NCBI RefSeq assembly: GCF_002632825.1
Contig: NZ_NJAJ01000006.1
Span: 108,457 to 172,456 of the forward strand
Reading direction: 5' to 3'
Length of the DNA: 64,000 nucleotides
From: Xenorhabdus stockiae
Lineage (GTDB): Bacteria > Pseudomonadota > Gammaproteobacteria > Enterobacterales > Enterobacteriaceae
Shown here: in pieces, positions 34,600-46,800 of the stretch
Numbering within the stretch: position 1 is the first letter of the stretch
How the letters are laid out: each line of letters opens with the position of its first letter
The notes under the pieces: model-generated
The model's database searches: none
What the model was told of the DNA's origin: nothing
What the model saw: only the letters and a program-made list of their open reading frames with translations
Program-made: the position numbers and the translations under genes

Positions 34600-34723
34600 A
34601 AGTAGCATTTATGGGGTTATCTTGCGCTTCATCTATTTGCAGCGTAGAATAATGCGCCTGTATATGGGTGGCTGAATTAGAGATCGGCACTCATCATTTT
34701 TAAACTATATTTGGAGTTATACT

Positions 34724-34993
34724 ATGTCTCTAAGTACTGAAGCAAAAGCGCAGATTATTGCTGATTTTGGCCGTGGCGCTAACGACAGTGGTTCTAGCGA
34801 AGTTCAGATTGCCCTGCTGACTGCACAAATTAACCATCTGCAAGGTCACTTTGCAGAGCACAAAAAAGATCACCACAGCCGTCGTGGTCTGCTGCGTATG
34901 GTTGCACAGCGTCGTAAACTGCTGAACTACCTGAAGCGTAAAGATCTGGCATCTTACACCACGCTGATCGAGCGTCTGGGACTGCGTCGCTAA
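34724..34993 (+). CDS. rpsO: 30S ribosomal protein S15
   Basis: 89-residue S15, which binds the central domain of 16S rRNA (helices 20-22). Contains [13 protein letters not shown] and [18 protein letters not shown]. In E. coli S15 represses its own mRNA by a pseudoknot over the start; the 124-base spacer from truB could carry it. A strong terminator follows. Confidence 0.97.
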   Translation: MSLSTEAKAQIIADFGRGANDSGSSEVQIALLTAQINHLQGHFAEHKKDHHSRRGLLRMVAQRRKLLNYLKRKDLASYTTLIERLGLRR

Positions 34994-35010
34994 TCGATGA
35001 GTTTCAGTGG

Positions 35011-35037
35011 AAAGGGGCCTATCTGGCCCCTTTTCTT
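35011..35037 (+). terminator. Terminator of rpsO
   Basis: AAAGGGGCC (35011-35019) and GGCCCCTTT (35025-35033) form a 9-bp stem with loop TATCT and a T-rich tail, 18 bases after the rpsO stop. Confidence 0.92.
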
Positions 35038-35292
35038 CTAGAAAATGGAGATTAAGAAATCTTAAGTTCCATTTTTAACTAGTTGAACCTCTTCAGTTAC
35101 AGTGACTCGCGCGGCTAATGAGAGTACTTAAAAAGACATTTTTGGAAGATTTCAGGTTACACCGCAGCTATTAACGCTGCTACTTGAAAGGTAAAGGGCC
35201 TAAGTACTGTCATTAGTCGTGAGGGTGTAGCGAAGAGAACATCCATTGTTGCTGATATTTAAACGTAGCAACACAAACGAAGGAATATTATT
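35038..35292 (+). promoter_or_regulatory. pnp leader region
   Basis: 255-base gap between the rpsO terminator and pnp. In E. coli the same region holds the pnp promoter, an RNase III-processed stem through which PNPase autoregulates, and the antisense sRNA SraG. Purine/pyrimidine-rich segments that could pair are present (for example TACTTGAAAGGTAAAGGGCC near 35180), but I could not verify a specific stem. AAGGA precedes the TTG start. Confidence 0.45.
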
Positions 35293-37434
35293 TTGCTGAA
35301 TCCGATTGTTCGTAAATTCCAGTATGGTCAGCACACTGTGACCATCGAAACTGGCATGATGGCGCGTCAAGCGACAGCCGCTGTTATGGTTAATATGGAT
35401 GACACCGCGGTATTTGTTACCGTTGTTGGTCAGAAAAAAGTGAAACCAGGTCAGGATTTCTTCCCACTGACTGTTAACTATCAAGAACGTACTTATGCGG
35501 CTGGCCGTATTCCAGGAAGTTTTTTCCGTCGTGAAGGCCGCCCGGGTGAAGGCGAGACTCTCGTTGCCCGTCTGATCGACCGTCCACTGCGTCCTCTGTT
35601 CCCTGAAGGTTTCCTGAACGAAGTTCAAATCATCGCAACCGTTGTTTCCGTAAACCCACAGGTTAACCCGGATATCGTTGCTATGATCGGTTCTTCCGCA
35701 GTATTGGCACTGTCTGGTATCCCGTTCAATGGCCCGATTGGTGCTGCGCGTGTTGGTTATATCAATGACCAGTATGTGCTGAACCCAACCAGCGATGAAC
35801 TGAAAAACAGCCGTCTGGATTTGGTTGTTGCAGGTACAAATAACGCTGTACTGATGGTTGAATCTGAAGCAGAACTGCTGACAGAAGAACAAATGTTGGG
35901 TGCGGTTGTATTCGGTCATGAGCAACAACAGATTGTGATTGATAACATCAACGCACTGGTTGCTGAAGCAGGTAAAGAGAAGTGGGATTGGTCACCTGAG
36001 CCAGTTAACCAGTCTCTGCATGAACGTGTAGCTGAGCTGGCAGAAAGCCGTCTGGGTGATGCTTACCGTATCACTGAGAAACAAGATCGTTATGCTCAGG
36101 TTGATGCTATCAAAGAAGAAGTAGCTGCAATCATTCTGGCAGAAGCAGCAGAAAAAAATCTGGAGCTGGAAGAGTCAGAAGTTTTTGACGTACTGGCTGT
36201 TCTGGAGAAAAACGTTGTTCGTAGCCGTGTTCTGCGTGGTGAACCACGTATTGATGGCCGTGAAAAAGATATGGTTCGTGCACTGGATGTTCGCACTGGC
36301 GTCTTGCCACGTACTCATGGCTCATCTTTGTTCACCCGTGGTGAAACTCAGGCGCTGGTTGCAGCAACTCTGGGTACTGAGCGTGATGCACAGGTTATCG
36401 ACGAACTGATGGGTGAGCGTACAGACCGCTTCCTGTTCCACTACAACTTCCCTCCATACTCTGTAGGTGAAACCGGTATGGTTGGTTCACCAAAACGTCG
36501 TGAAATCGGTCACGGTCGTTTGGCGAAGCGTGGTGTTCTGGCGGTAATGCCTAGCATTAATGAATTCCCGTATACCGTGCGTGTCGTTTCTGAAATTACT
36601 GAATCCAATGGTTCTTCTTCTATGGCTTCCGTCTGTGGTGCTTCTCTGGCACTGATGGATGCAGGCGTGCCGATTAAAGCCGCAGTTGCTGGTATCGCTA
36701 TGGGTCTGGTGAAAGAAGGTGAAAACTTTGTGGTTCTGTCTGATATTCTGGGTGATGAAGATCATCTGGGCGACATGGACTTTAAAGTTGCGGGTAGCCG
36801 CGATGGTATCAGCGCATTGCAGATGGATATCAAAATTGAAGGTATCACCCGTGAAATCATGCAGATTGCTCTGAATCAGGCTAAAGGTGCCCGTTTGCAC
36901 ATTCTGAGCGTGATGGAACAGGCTATCCAAAGCCCACGTAATGATATCTCTGAATTTGCACCACGCATTCACACTATTAAGATCAATCCAGACAAGATCA
37001 AAGATGTGATTGGTAAAGGCGGTTCAGTTATCCGTGCACTGACAGAAGAAACCGGTACAACCATCGAGATCGAAGATGATGGTACTGTGAAGATCGCAGC
37101 AACTGACGGCGACAAAGCTCGTCATGCTATCAGCCGTATCGAAGAGATCACTGCTGAGGTTGAAGTTGGCCGCATTTATGCTGGTAAAGTGACTCGTATT
37201 GTTGACTTCGGTGCATTCGTTGCTATCGGTGGCGGTAAAGAAGGTCTGGTACATATTTCTCAGATCGCCGACAAGCGCGTAGAGAAAGTGACTGACTATT
37301 TGCAGCTTGGTCAGGAAGTTCCGGTTAAGGTACTGGAAATCGATCGTCAGGGTCGTATCCGCCTGAGCATGAAAGAAGCTGTAGCTAATACTGCCGCTGA
37401 AGCACCACAATTACCGGAATCATCAGTAGAATAA
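35293..37434 (+). CDS. pnp: Polyribonucleotide nucleotidyltransferase (PNPase)
   Basis: 713-residue phosphorolytic 3'-5' exoribonuclease of the RNA degradosome. Two RNase PH domains (about 1-145 and 310-540; [14 protein letters not shown] and [17 protein letters not shown]) flank an alpha-helical domain; KH ([16 protein letters not shown], about 575-590) and S1 (about 620-690) domains follow. The start is TTG with the E. coli-like [16 protein letters not shown]. Length is close to the 711 of E. coli. nlpI follows, also as in E. coli. Confidence 0.97.
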   Translation: MLNPIVRKFQYGQHTVTIETGMMARQATAAVMVNMDDTAVFVTVVGQKKVKPGQDFFPLTVNYQERTYAAGRIPGSFFRREGRPGEGETLVARLIDRPLRPLFPEGFLNEVQIIATVVSVNPQVNPDIVAMIGSSAVLALSGIPFNGPIGAARVGYINDQYVLNPTSDELKNSRLDLVVAGTNNAVLMVESEAELLTEEQMLGAVVFGHEQQQIVIDNINALVAEAGKEKWDWSPEPVNQSLHERVAELAESRLGDAYRITEKQDRYAQVDAIKEEVAAIILAEAAEKNLELEESEVFDVLAVLEKNVVRSRVLRGEPRIDGREKDMVRALDVRTGVLPRTHGSSLFTRGETQALVAATLGTERDAQVIDELMGERTDRFLFHYNFPPYSVGETGMVGSPKRREIGHGRLAKRGVLAVMPSINEFPYTVRVVSEITESNGSSSMASVCGASLALMDAGVPIKAAVAGIAMGLVKEGENFVVLSDILGDEDHLGDMDFKVAGSRDGISALQMDIKIEGITREIMQIALNQAKGARLHILSVMEQAIQSPRNDISEFAPRIHTIKINPDKIKDVIGKGGSVIRALTEETGTTIEIEDDGTVKIAATDGDKARHAISRIEEITAEVEVGRIYAGKVTRIVDFGAFVAIGGGKEGLVHISQIADKRVEKVTDYLQLGQEVPVKVLEIDRQGRIRLSMKEAVANTAAEAPQLPESSVE

Positions 37435-37491
37435 GTTTGACGTAATGAACGGCGTCCTGTAAAAAGGGCGCGGCTTATCCTGATATATTTC

Positions 37492-37558
37492 TGCTCACCT
37501 CTGGTAGGTGGGCTGAAAAATAAACGGTAAGCCAATTTTTCTGGCAGGATGCCAGAAA
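37492..37558 (+). repeat. Two hairpins between pnp and nlpI
   Basis: GCTCACCT near 37493 can pair with AGGTGGGC near 37505 (one wobble), and TTTCTGGCA (37538-37546) pairs perfectly with TGCCAGAAA (37550-37558). Neither has a T run; they may stabilise the pnp 3' end or modulate read-through to nlpI. No ORF was seen in the gap. Confidence 0.5.
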
Positions 37559-37619
37559 TAAACAATGTGGGGTGGAGCAACAGGGCATTCTGATTAATGT
37601 CTGACTTCGGGAGTAGGAA

Positions 37620-38507
37620 ATGAATTCTTTTCTGCGCTGGTGTTACGTTGCAGCTATTTTTCTCCTTGTGGGATGTGGTGGCAGCACAGGGTGGCGTAAA
37701 AATGAAGTTTTTGCTATTCCACTTCAACCGACATTGCAACAAGAGGTTATTCTGGCACGCATGGAACAAATACTTGCGAGCCGTTCTCTCAAGGAAGATG
37801 AGTATGCACAGCTTTTATATGAAAGAGGTGTGCTGTATGATAGCCTTGGGCTGAGGGCATTGGCACAGAATGATTTTTCAGTGGCTTTATCTATCCGTCC
37901 TGATATTCCTGAAGTTTTTAACTATTTAGGGATTTATTTTACGCAGGCAGGCAATTTTGATGCTGCCTATGAAGCGTTTGATTCTGTTTTAGAGCTTGAT
38001 CCAACTTACAACTACGCGCGAATGAATCGCGGCATCGCATTGTATTACGGCGGCCGTTATCGTTTAGCGCAGGATGATCTGCAGGCGTTTTATCAAGACG
38101 ATCCAAATGATCCCTTCCGTTCGTTGTGGTTGTACCTTGTGGAAGAGAAACTCGATCCCAAGGTTGCAATGACTAGCTTGTCAAATCGTTTTGACAAAGC
38201 GAACCGGGGGCTATGGGGCTGGAATATCGTTGAATTCTATTTAGGTAAAATCAGTGAAAAAACACTGATGGAACGATTGAAGCAGGATTCGACAGATAAC
38301 ACTTCGCTCGCTGAGCATCTCAGTGAAACTGACTTCTATTTAGGTAAACATTACCTAAGTCTGGGGGATGAGGATAGCGCGGTTGCGTTATTCAAGCTGA
38401 CGGTAGCTAACAATGTCCATAACTTTGTTGAGCACCGCTATGCATTGTTGGAATTGGCGCTGCTAGGCCAAAGACAAGATGACTTATCGGAATCGAACCA
38501 ACAATAG
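37620..38507 (+). CDS. nlpI: Lipoprotein NlpI
   Basis: 295-residue outer-membrane TPR lipoprotein that scaffolds murein hydrolases and delivers MepS to the Prc protease. Lipoprotein signal with lipobox LLVGC near residues 15-19; at least four TPR helices (about 60-165; [38 protein letters not shown]). E. coli NlpI is 294 residues. Located between pnp and deaD as in E. coli. Confidence 0.96.
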   Translation: MNSFLRWCYVAAIFLLVGCGGSTGWRKNEVFAIPLQPTLQQEVILARMEQILASRSLKEDEYAQLLYERGVLYDSLGLRALAQNDFSVALSIRPDIPEVFNYLGIYFTQAGNFDAAYEAFDSVLELDPTYNYARMNRGIALYYGGRYRLAQDDLQAFYQDDPNDPFRSLWLYLVEEKLDPKVAMTSLSNRFDKANRGLWGWNIVEFYLGKISEKTLMERLKQDSTDNTSLAEHLSETDFYLGKHYLSLGDEDSAVALFKLTVANNVHNFVEHRYALLELALLGQRQDDLSESNQQ

Positions 38508-38607
38508 CTGACGAACATTTTCACGACAGATTTTTAAGTCCACATCTTAAGGGGTGGGGGCTTGTTTGTTCGTTTAATAACATAATTTGAGCCAGTTCAC
38601 ATTTTAA

Positions 38608-38688
38608 ATGAAAATGACAGAAATTCTTTTCACTGTGTTATGTAGACTGGCCGCCACGATTAATGAGGCACCATTACATGACCACTGA
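38608..38688 (+). CDS. yrbN: YrbN small leader protein overlapping deaD
   Basis: 26-codon ORF (begins MKMTEILF, continues [11 protein letters not shown], ends HDH, stop TGA 38686-38688). It matches the E. coli YrbN peptide, particularly the CRLAALINEA segment, in both length and position. Its end overlaps the deaD start (38678) in another frame, so translation of the two is probably coupled. Too short for automatic gene calling. Function as a peptide is unknown. Confidence 0.8.
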   Translation: MKMTEILFTVLCRLAATINEAPLHDH

Positions 38689-40627
38689 GACTGAAATCTC
38701 TTTTGCTGATTTAGGGTTATCAGCACCAATTCTTTCTGCGTTGCAAGACATGGGCTATGAGAAGCCTTCTCCAATTCAACAGCAATGCATTCCTCACCTG
38801 TTAAATGGTCGTGACGTGCTGGGTATGGCACAGACTGGTAGTGGTAAAACTGCGGCATTTAGCTTACCTCTACTGCATAATATTGATGCTGAGCTTAGAG
38901 CTCCACAGATCCTTGTGTTAGCACCGACCCGTGAACTGGCGGTACAGGTTGCTGAAGCATGTTCAGATTTTTCTAAACACATGCGCAGTGTGAATGTTGT
39001 CGCACTTTATGGTGGACAGCGTTATGACGTTCAGCTGCGTGCTTTGCGTCAGGGGCCACAAGTTGTTGTAGGTACACCAGGTCGTCTGCTGGATCACCTG
39101 AAGCGTGGTACGCTGGATCTGTCTAACCTGAAAGGTCTGGTACTGGACGAAGCTGACGAAATGCTGCGTATGGGCTTTATCGAAGATGTTGAAAACATCA
39201 TGAGCCAAATCCCGGCAGAACATCAGACTGCGCTGTTCTCAGCAACTATGCCTGAAGCGATTCGTCGTATTACTCGTCGTTTCATGAAGGAACCACAGGA
39301 AGTTCGTATCCAGTCCAGCGTAACCAACCGTCCGGATATCAGCCAGAGTTACTGGTCTGTTTACGGTGGTGTACGTAAAAACGAAGCACTGGTACGTTTC
39401 CTTGAAGCAGAAGATTTTGATGCAGCGATTATTTTCGTACGTACCAAGAATGCAACTCTGGAAGTGGCAGAAACTCTTGAGCGTAATGGCTATAACTCTG
39501 CGGCACTGAACGGTGACATGAATCAGGCTCTGCGTGAGCAGACTCTGGAGCGTCTGAAGAACGGTCGTCTGGATATTCTGATCGCAACTGACGTTGCTGC
39601 TCGTGGTCTGGATGTTGACCGTATTAGCCTGGTTGTTAACTACGACATCCCAATGGATGCGGAGTCTTATGTACACCGTATCGGTCGTACAGGCCGTGCA
39701 GGCCGTGCAGGTCGCGCTCTGCTGTTTGTTGAAAACCGCGAACGTCGTCTGCTGCGTAACATTGAACGTACAATGAAGCTGACAATCCCAGAAGTAGAAC
39801 TGCCGAATGCAGAACTGCTGAGTCAGCGTCGTCTGGAGAAGTTTGCTGGTAACGTTCAGCAGCAGCTGGAAAGCAGCGATCTGGATCAATACCGCGCTCT
39901 GCTGTCTAAGCTGGGCACCGGTGAAGAGCTGGATATGGAAACACTGGCAGCAGCACTGCTGAAAATGGCACAGGGTGAACGTCCACTGATCCTGCCACCA
40001 GATCCTGTTCGTCGTCCTCGTCGTGAATTCAATGATCGTGGTGATGACCGTCGCCGTAATGGTAATGGCTTCGGTGAGCGTGATCGTGGCGACAGAGGTG
40101 ACAGAGGCGACCGTGGTGATCGTCCTCGTCGTGAACGTCGTGATGTTGGCGACATGGAACTGTACCGCATTGAAGTGGGCCGTGATGATGGTGTTGAAGT
40201 TCGCCACATTGTTGGTGCGATTGCTAACGAAGGTGATATCAGCAGCCGTTACATCGGTAACATCAAACTGTTCGCAACTCACTCTACTATTGAGCTGCCA
40301 AAAGGCATGCCGGGAGACCTGCTGTCACATTTCACTCGTACTCGTATCCTGAACAAGCCACTGAATATGCAGCTGTTAGGTGATGCACAGCCATTTGAAC
40401 GTCGTGAGCGTCGTGGTGGTGGTCGTAACGGCGGTAATGGTGGTAATGGCGGTAACGGTGCACGTCGTGATCGTGACGGTTTTGGCAACGGCAACGGTGG
40501 TGGTCGTCGCTTTAATAACAATGAACGTCGTGGTGGCGGTGAGCGCGGTTCTTTCCGTGGCCGTGGCAATGACGATTTCAACGGTGGTCAGCGTCGCCGC
40601 CAGCAACCAAGCAATGGTAACGTGTAA
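38678..40627 (+). CDS. deaD: Cold-shock DEAD-box RNA helicase DeaD (CsdA)
   Basis: 649-residue ATP-dependent RNA helicase for 50S assembly and mRNA decay at low temperature. Motifs: Q motif [12 protein letters not shown] (about 27-38), [15 protein letters not shown] (about 49-63), [23 protein letters not shown] and [16 protein letters not shown] DbpA-like RNA-binding domain (about 480-560) is followed by an RGG-type low-complexity tail rich in R, G and N. Start 38678 ([13 protein letters not shown]) fits the family; an ATG at 38663 adds five residues. Confidence 0.95.
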   Translation: MTTETEISFADLGLSAPILSALQDMGYEKPSPIQQQCIPHLLNGRDVLGMAQTGSGKTAAFSLPLLHNIDAELRAPQILVLAPTRELAVQVAEACSDFSKHMRSVNVVALYGGQRYDVQLRALRQGPQVVVGTPGRLLDHLKRGTLDLSNLKGLVLDEADEMLRMGFIEDVENIMSQIPAEHQTALFSATMPEAIRRITRRFMKEPQEVRIQSSVTNRPDISQSYWSVYGGVRKNEALVRFLEAEDFDAAIIFVRTKNATLEVAETLERNGYNSAALNGDMNQALREQTLERLKNGRLDILIATDVAARGLDVDRISLVVNYDIPMDAESYVHRIGRTGRAGRAGRALLFVENRERRLLRNIERTMKLTIPEVELPNAELLSQRRLEKFAGNVQQQLESSDLDQYRALLSKLGTGEELDMETLAAALLKMAQGERPLILPPDPVRRPRREFNDRGDDRRRNGNGFGERDRGDRGDRGDRGDRPRRERRDVGDMELYRIEVGRDDGVEVRHIVGAIANEGDISSRYIGNIKLFATHSTIELPKGMPGDLLSHFTRTRILNKPLNMQLLGDAQPFERRERRGGGRNGGNGGNGGNGARRDRDGFGNGNGGGRRFNNNERRGGGERGSFRGRGNDDFNGGQRRRQQPSNGNV

Positions 40628-40684
40628 TACGCCATTGAGAGTTGCTTTGTGTTAGCTGTAACACATTGAAAAATTGATATAAAG

Positions 40685-40726
40685 AAGCCCTTTCTTCTTA
40701 CTGGAGAAAGGGCTTTTCTTTTTTTA
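40685..40726 (+). terminator. Terminator of deaD
   Basis: AAGCCCTTTCT (40685-40695) and AGAAAGGGCTT (40705-40715) form an 11-bp stem with a T-rich tail. The convergent small gene stops at 40733. Confidence 0.92.
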
Positions 40727-40732
40727 TTCGGA

Positions 40733-41113
40733 TTATTTTCGGCCTAGAATATCTTTAACTTCCGCATCTGAAAGTAAGCACTCACCTTGATGGATAATCA
40801 TTTTTTGGATAATTGCTCTGGAGACAACATACGTAATTTCCAGTAATACCCGTTCTTCTACGGAGCAAAGGCCACCTTCGGATTGTTCCAATGGATGAAT
40901 AAGTAGCCGATGTCTGCGCCCAAGAAATCTCTCAATAAATCGCATCAGACCATGTTGTTTAAACAACGAATCCAATTGCAGCTTTGCATCATAGAAATCC
41001 CCAACCAATAAGCGAGAAGTGCTGAAGTTTCCTGTAATACTCAGTTCTTTTTGATTATTGAGATTTTTCAGGGTCATTTGATTGGTTTTAATTTTCAGGT
41101 AGAGATCGACCAT
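40733..41113 (-). CDS. Small protein resembling part of MreB
   Basis: 126-residue protein not identified with certainty. The segment FLGRRHRLLIHPLEQSEGGL followed by VEERVLLEIT aligns by eye with the MreB segment around [20 protein letters not shown], and the next helix-strand follows the MreB order, so it looks like a single actin-fold subdomain. It lacks the rest of MreB, including the nucleotide-binding phosphate loops. No signal peptide or membrane segment. The gene is intact with its own start and is flanked by the deaD terminator and an ERIC element. Function unknown. Confidence 0.5.
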   Translation of the reverse strand: MVDLYLKIKTNQMTLKNLNNQKELSITGNFSTSRLLVGDFYDAKLQLDSLFKQHGLMRFIERFLGRRHRLLIHPLEQSEGGLCSVEERVLLEITYVVSRAIIQKMIIHQGECLLSDAEVKDILGRK

Positions 41114-41137
41114 ACATATCCTTATTTTATTTTGGCT

Positions 41138-41279
41138 TATACACTTCGTCTTTCAAGTTGCCTCTTTGTTGGCTACGCTCACTTACCCCAGTCACCGTTT
41201 TTATAAACATACGGTTATCTATGCTCCCGGGGATGAGTTCCCTCGCTGCCGCGATGCATTTTGAAATCCATTGTGTATA
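41138..41279. repeat. ERIC element
   Basis: 142-bp palindromic intergenic repeat with terminal TATAC/GTATA and the ERIC core (CTTTCAAGTTGCCTCTTTG, TTGGCTACGCTCAC, CCCAGTCACC). It lies between btsR and the MreB-like gene. Same family as 19201-19411 and 56517-56641. Confidence 0.85.
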
Positions 41280-41300
41280 GATAGGGTGCAGACAAAATGA

Positions 41301-42020
41301 TTAATTCAATCCCAGTTCCTCTTTGAGAGGTTTTAAATAACGGCGGCTGACGGGAATACGTGCATCATTGCGTAAAACTAATTCTGCGTGACCATTTTCC
41401 CCGAAAACAATTTCCCGCAGATGGGTCATATTGACCAGATACTGGCGATGGCATCGGGTCAGGGGAGTACGGGTTTCCAGTGTACGCAGAGTTAACTCCG
41501 TAAAACCTTCTTGCCCGTTGGCGTTCATCACATAGACACCACTCATGCGTGAGGTGATGTATAACACATCATCCAGTTGCATCAGCCATATCCGGCTATG
41601 TCCTGTGCAGGGGATATATTTCAGCTGCTCATTTTCTGGCTGTAAGTCTGCCAGATGCTGTTTTTGATAGCCTGAACGCAGTCGCTGTAATGTTTTGCTC
41701 AACCGTTCTTTTTCCAACGGCTTTAGCAGATAATCAAAGGCGTGTTCCTCAAATGCTTGTATAGCATATTCATCAAAAGCAGTGAGAAAAACGATATAGG
41801 GGCGGTGCTCCGGGTCGAGCATACCCACCATTTCCAGCCCGGTAATGCGGGGCATTTGAATATCAAGGAAAACCACATCCGGTTTCAGACGATGAATAGT
41901 ACCAATTGCTTCTACTGCATTGGCACATTCACCAATGATTTGAATATCCGTTTCTTCTGCCAGCAGGCAGCGTAGATTTTCGCGGGCCAGTGGCTCATCA
42001 TCAACAATCAATACATTCAT
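41301..42020 (-). CDS. btsR: LytTR response regulator BtsR
   Basis: 239-residue response regulator (YehT). The receiver domain (1-120) has VDDEP at 6-10, the phospho-acceptor aspartate in VVFLDIQMP near residue 54, and K in YLLKPLEKE near 105. A LytTR DNA-binding domain (about 138-236) has [10 protein letters not shown] and ISRRYLK-like endings. In E. coli BtsS/BtsR senses external pyruvate and activates the transporter gene btsT, which is not in this window. It is two bases after btsS. Confidence 0.92.
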   Translation of the reverse strand: MNVLIVDDEPLARENLRCLLAEETDIQIIGECANAVEAIGTIHRLKPDVVFLDIQMPRITGLEMVGMLDPEHRPYIVFLTAFDEYAIQAFEEHAFDYLLKPLEKERLSKTLQRLRSGYQKQHLADLQPENEQLKYIPCTGHSRIWLMQLDDVLYITSRMSGVYVMNANGQEGFTELTLRTLETRTPLTRCHRQYLVNMTHLREIVFGENGHAELVLRNDARIPVSRRYLKPLKEELGLN

Positions 42021-42022
42021 AT

Positions 42023-43720
42023 TTACGTTTTCTTATCAGCTTCTTCTTCCAATGGTAAACACAAAATGACACGAGTAAACTCTTCCGGCTGGCAATCAAC
42101 ACGGACACCATAGTGCTCACCGTAGCGAAGTCGCAGCCGTTTATCTACCAGACTCATCCCAAGTCCATCCCCCAATTTTTGTGGGCAATACAGCCCTGCA
42201 TTATCTTCAATTTCAACCAATAACAGATTGGTTTGCTGGTAGGCTCTAATCGTAATTCTTCCCGTATCCAGTAACTGTGATGTGCCATGTTTAATTGCAT
42301 TTTCGACCATAGGTTGCAGGGAAAATGCGGGTAATCTGGCGTAGCGCAGTGATTCAGGGATATCTATGGTTATCTGGAGGCGTTCACAGAAGCGCGCTTT
42401 CTCAATCTGTAAGTAAGCATTCACATGCTCTATCTCATTTTGCAGTGTGGCAATGTCTTCCGGACGTTTCAGATTTTTGCGGAAAAATGTTGAGAGGTAC
42501 TGTACGAGCTGGCCTGCCTGATGGCTGTCACGTCGTATTACGGCCTGCAATGTATTCAGGGCATTAAATAAAAAGTGAGGATTCACTTGCGCGTGAAGCA
42601 GCTTCACTTCTGATTGCAGCAAAGATTGTTTATTCCGCTCATATTGCCCGGCAAGAATTTGGGCTGAAAGCAGGCTGGCAATCCCTTCCCCTAACGTCCG
42701 GTTGATTGAACTGAATAAGCGGTTTTTGGCTTCGTACAATTTGATTGTGCCGATGACTTGCTGATTCTCACCCCGAAGAGGGATAACCAATGCTGAACCC
42801 AGCTTACAAGTGGGGTTTAGAGAGCAACAATAAGGGATTTCATTACCATCGGCATAGACGACCTCATTATTGGCTATTGCGCGATGTGATTGCTCGGAGG
42901 CAATGGGAGTGCCCGGCAGATGATGGTCTGAGCCAATCCCAATAAACGCCAGTAACTTATCCCGATCTGTAATTGCCACAGCACCGATTTCTAGTTCCTG
43001 ATAGATGACTTTTGCCACACGCATACTGTTAATTTCATTAAATCCCTTCAGTAATATACCTTCGGTACACACCGCAATTTTCAACGCCTGAGCAGAAAAG
43101 GCGCTGGTATATTTTTCAAAGATAGCCCGCCTGTCCAGCAAGATACGGATAAACATGGCAGCACCGATACTGTTGGCGATAATCATCGGAGCGGCAATAT
43201 TTTTTACTAACTGGAGAGCTTCACTGAAGGGGTTAGTAAACAGCAGAATAATTCCCATTTGGGCACATTCTGCAAAAAAAGTCACAATAGCCGCAGTCCA
43301 TAAATTAAGTAATTTATTGATCCTGCCTCGCTTCATTAAATAAATATGGACAAGGCCGCCAAGTACACCCTCTATGATTGTTGATACCATACAGCTGAAT
43401 GCTGTCATTCCACCAAGAGAATAGCGATGTAATCCCCCGGTGAATCCGACCATTGCCCCAACAGTCGGCCCACCAAGTAAACCGCCGAGTACAGCACCGA
43501 TAGCGCGGGTATTGGCGATAGAATCATTCACATTCAGGCCAAAATAGGTTCCCATCACGCAGAAGATGGAAAAGATGACATAACACATCAGCTTATGAGG
43601 TAAGCGAACACTCACTTGCAGTAGAGGGATGAACAGAGGTGTTTTACTCAGCAGCCAGGCAATCACCAGATAAATGCACATCTGCTGGAGAAGTAATAAC
43701 ACGAGGTTAAATTCATACAT
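42023..43720 (-). CDS. btsS: LytS-type pyruvate-sensing histidine kinase BtsS
   Basis: 565-residue membrane kinase (YehU; E. coli 561). The N-terminal 5TM-LYT region (about 1-190) contains [20 protein letters not shown]; a GAF domain (about 215-350) is followed by the His_kinase domain with the phospho-histidine in [12 protein letters not shown] (near 380) and an ATPase region with ENAIKHG and [13 protein letters not shown]. Co-transcribed with btsR. Lies between the invasin gene and btsR, all on the minus strand. Confidence 0.92.
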   Translation of the reverse strand: MYEFNLVLLLLQQMCIYLVIAWLLSKTPLFIPLLQVSVRLPHKLMCYVIFSIFCVMGTYFGLNVNDSIANTRAIGAVLGGLLGGPTVGAMVGFTGGLHRYSLGGMTAFSCMVSTIIEGVLGGLVHIYLMKRGRINKLLNLWTAAIVTFFAECAQMGIILLFTNPFSEALQLVKNIAAPMIIANSIGAAMFIRILLDRRAIFEKYTSAFSAQALKIAVCTEGILLKGFNEINSMRVAKVIYQELEIGAVAITDRDKLLAFIGIGSDHHLPGTPIASEQSHRAIANNEVVYADGNEIPYCCSLNPTCKLGSALVIPLRGENQQVIGTIKLYEAKNRLFSSINRTLGEGIASLLSAQILAGQYERNKQSLLQSEVKLLHAQVNPHFLFNALNTLQAVIRRDSHQAGQLVQYLSTFFRKNLKRPEDIATLQNEIEHVNAYLQIEKARFCERLQITIDIPESLRYARLPAFSLQPMVENAIKHGTSQLLDTGRITIRAYQQTNLLLVEIEDNAGLYCPQKLGDGLGMSLVDKRLRLRYGEHYGVRVDCQPEEFTRVILCLPLEEEADKKT

Positions 43721-43887
43721 TTTTTTTCACAGTAGATTTAATAATTATAAATAAATTTATACAGTTATTATCAAAGTTTGAATTTAACATCGTCAATAGA
43801 ATAGCGGGAATTAACGTAGTTTTGGATGAGAAGAAGATAATCCGCCCTGAATAGAGCGGATTTTTGCTCATAAAATGTGTAGAAGGA

Positions 43888-46800
43888 TTATATACAGATA
43901 ACGTAATCGGTCACTGTTTCGTTGATAACATGCGCTGTTCCGTCATCAATATTAACGGCATAATGGGCTTTTTTGCCGTCGTCATCTATTCCTGAAGTTG
44001 AAGAGCGATAAGAACGGAATTGTGGCCATCCGTACAGATCATGCATTTCATTCTTCTGGTGGATTTGGTACAGATTGAGTAGATCTTCTTTTGTCGGTAA
44101 TTCTTTATGTATTTTATGGCAATACCACACGGCTCCCCGATAAATACGGCGCGGCCAGTGTTCACCATTTTCGGTGTATGTAGTCATTCCATGCATCCCC
44201 ATAGCATCCAATTCTGCTTGTAGCAGAGGTCGGCTAAAGACACGTCCATTCGCCCCTGTCGCTGTATCGGCCATATGTCCCCAGAAATTCGCATATTGAG
44301 AATCAGGACTGGTTGCAACGGTAAAGATGACATTCTCAGTTTGCGGTGCTGAAACTCCATACCCTGCTACTTGTAACGTTGTTTTGACACCCAGACCATG
44401 TGGATCAGTGAGGGGAAGGGATAATGTGCCATTATCACCAGTGACTCCCTGGTAGTGACCGGCATTACCATTGACTTGTAGTGTTACCGCCTGATGAATG
44501 TTCTGACGATTCAGTGCCTCAGTGGTTTTTACCTCTACCGGCACATTTCTTACGGGGTGACCGTGATTGAATGTTTGTACACTCAGAGTAATTGTTTCGC
44601 CTTTTTTAGCTTTGCCAGTATTGGCGGTGACTTTCAGATTATCTGCAATGCCCTTGATTTTGCCGCCTTCTGTACCGCCATAGGTATAATTACCCTGTTC
44701 CTGGCCCATACTGGTATCAATCGTTTTTGTGTTTCCAGTAATATGAAGCCCGTTTTGTGCCTGAACAACGAGTGCTTTGACTCTGCCTGCATCTTCCAGT
44801 GTCAGTGTATAAGTGGGGATTTTACCTGATTCAGTAATTGTTGAGCCTTTAGTAATATCAACATTTCCTTTATCTCCCCACTCATAGCGCGACTTGTCTG
44901 TACTTTCGCCATTATTGGCATTGAAGGTATAGGTCGCTTTAAGCGTATGGCCCATTTCCAGTCGGCCAGACATTCTGACATCTTTAATGATGGGTTTATC
45001 AGGATGGAAGAACGTGATTTCTATTGGTGTGAAATTCAGCTTTTTGAATTTAGCAGTTACTGTCAGTACACCTATTTTTTCGCCAGCAGTGAGTAATGCT
45101 TCATAGGTGCCCGGTTGAGTTTCTTTGATTTTTCCAATCGTTGGTGCTTCGCCTTCTCCACTTAATTCGCTGCTGACGAATTTGAGATCTTCGGCAGAAT
45201 CAGGAATCGGGTTGCCATTGCCATCTTTTAGCATCAGTTTAAGGGTGGTGCTGGAATGACCATCGGCGGACAGCTCGTGATCTCTTGCTGTGAATGTCGA
45301 TTTATCAACACTTGCCTCTGCTTGTAGCACCTGAATCTGAGTCTCTGCCCGTTTGGAAGCATTATCGTGTTCATCATAAGCAATCGCGCTTATGGTATAA
45401 GCATTGTTACCACTATGGTGATACTTAGGTAGTGTCAGCAGGTAAAGCTTGTCACTTTGGCGTTCAATTTTACCGCCATTGGCGAGTAGGTTTGCTGCAT
45501 CCCACTGAATCGTTTTCAATCCATACTTGCTGTTTACACTAATATGAATCGGTTTTATTTCACCGGCATGACCGGAAATCAGGCTATCTAATGTCAGGCG
45601 GATAACTTCACGTTTACGGTATTCCAGAACGATTTGGTTATTACGATCAACGAGATCATATCGGCTACCCTGTAGAGTATGACTGAAACCAACGGCATCA
45701 GGATTAGTTTGTTTTGACCACGGAGTGCCGATTTCATAATTCATTTCTAAATTGAACTGCGTATCTCCATTGCCGGACATATCCTGTTTGCGGTCGATAC
45801 CAAAAGTCAGTAGTGGGATAGGGGTATAGTTAATGCCAGCGGTAAACGCAGCCGGGTTTTTCCCGCGGTGATCTTTATTGATTAATCCGACTTCATGGCC
45901 GAAATATTGTTCATATACCAGCTTACCACCAAACTGCGGCAGAGCGGGGATATAGCCCTGTGCTCTCAGATCGAACCCATTAGCAGGACGCTCATCATAA
46001 TCTTTCAGGAAGCGTGATTCTCTCCAGTTACTTAAACGTAAATAGCCGTTCATTCCCAGTTTCAGATAATTGCGAGTATATTCTGCACCGAGGCCAAACC
46101 GGGTATTATTTCCGGTAAAATCGTGATCCAGAAAAGCGTTATATCCCAACATCCAGCCATCAAAAAATTGTCGTTGCCCGACTCCGAAATTAATGGTGTT
46201 GCGTTTATCAATACGACGTAGGCCAAACTGAGTAAAATTCATTTTACTCTCGCTATCATACAGAGGCAGCAGCATATCAAGCTGACTGCCATCCAGGTGA
46301 CCGCGTCGATCAATGTTAGCCTGTACCCGTGCTGTACCGTAATGTCCCAGCCAATTCTGGAGTTGTTGATTGGCTTCGCCTACAGCCAGATTACTTAACT
46401 GATTAATTGCGCTGTTGCCTACGTTATCGCTGCTCAGTATTTCTCCGATGCGAGTGGCTGAATTTGCCAGAGAGCTGCCGGTATCATCGGTTTCGGGGAA
46501 CTGCCCTGATTCCATCTGTCCGGATTCAACCGGCCTTGATACAAATTGTGCCGATGAAAAGTAATTGAAGGGTAAATACTTATTAGGACGAGGTTTGGGA
46601 ACGTTAATCTCATCACCTGCGTTAAGTTCTGAAAATGGCTTATGGAAAGCGCGTAACTGATTTATTTCTTTAAGTTGATCAATAGTGAAACTATAGCGTT
46701 TAGCAATTGTGTAAATAGTTTCTCCTGGTTTCAGGATATAAGACTCTGTCGGTATTGCTATCAAAGGAGCATATTGAGAAGTCGTCGGTGTTTCAGCCAT

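Noticed and set aside
39239..40282. 347-codon open frame antisense to deaD
   Set aside because: Its composition (long Thr/Ile runs) mirrors the Arg/Gly-rich codons of deaD; no family resemblance or ribosome site.
40023..40600. Low-complexity Arg/Gly/Asn stretch in deaD as a repeat expansion of interest
   Set aside because: RGG-like tails are normal for DeaD proteins of enterobacteria.
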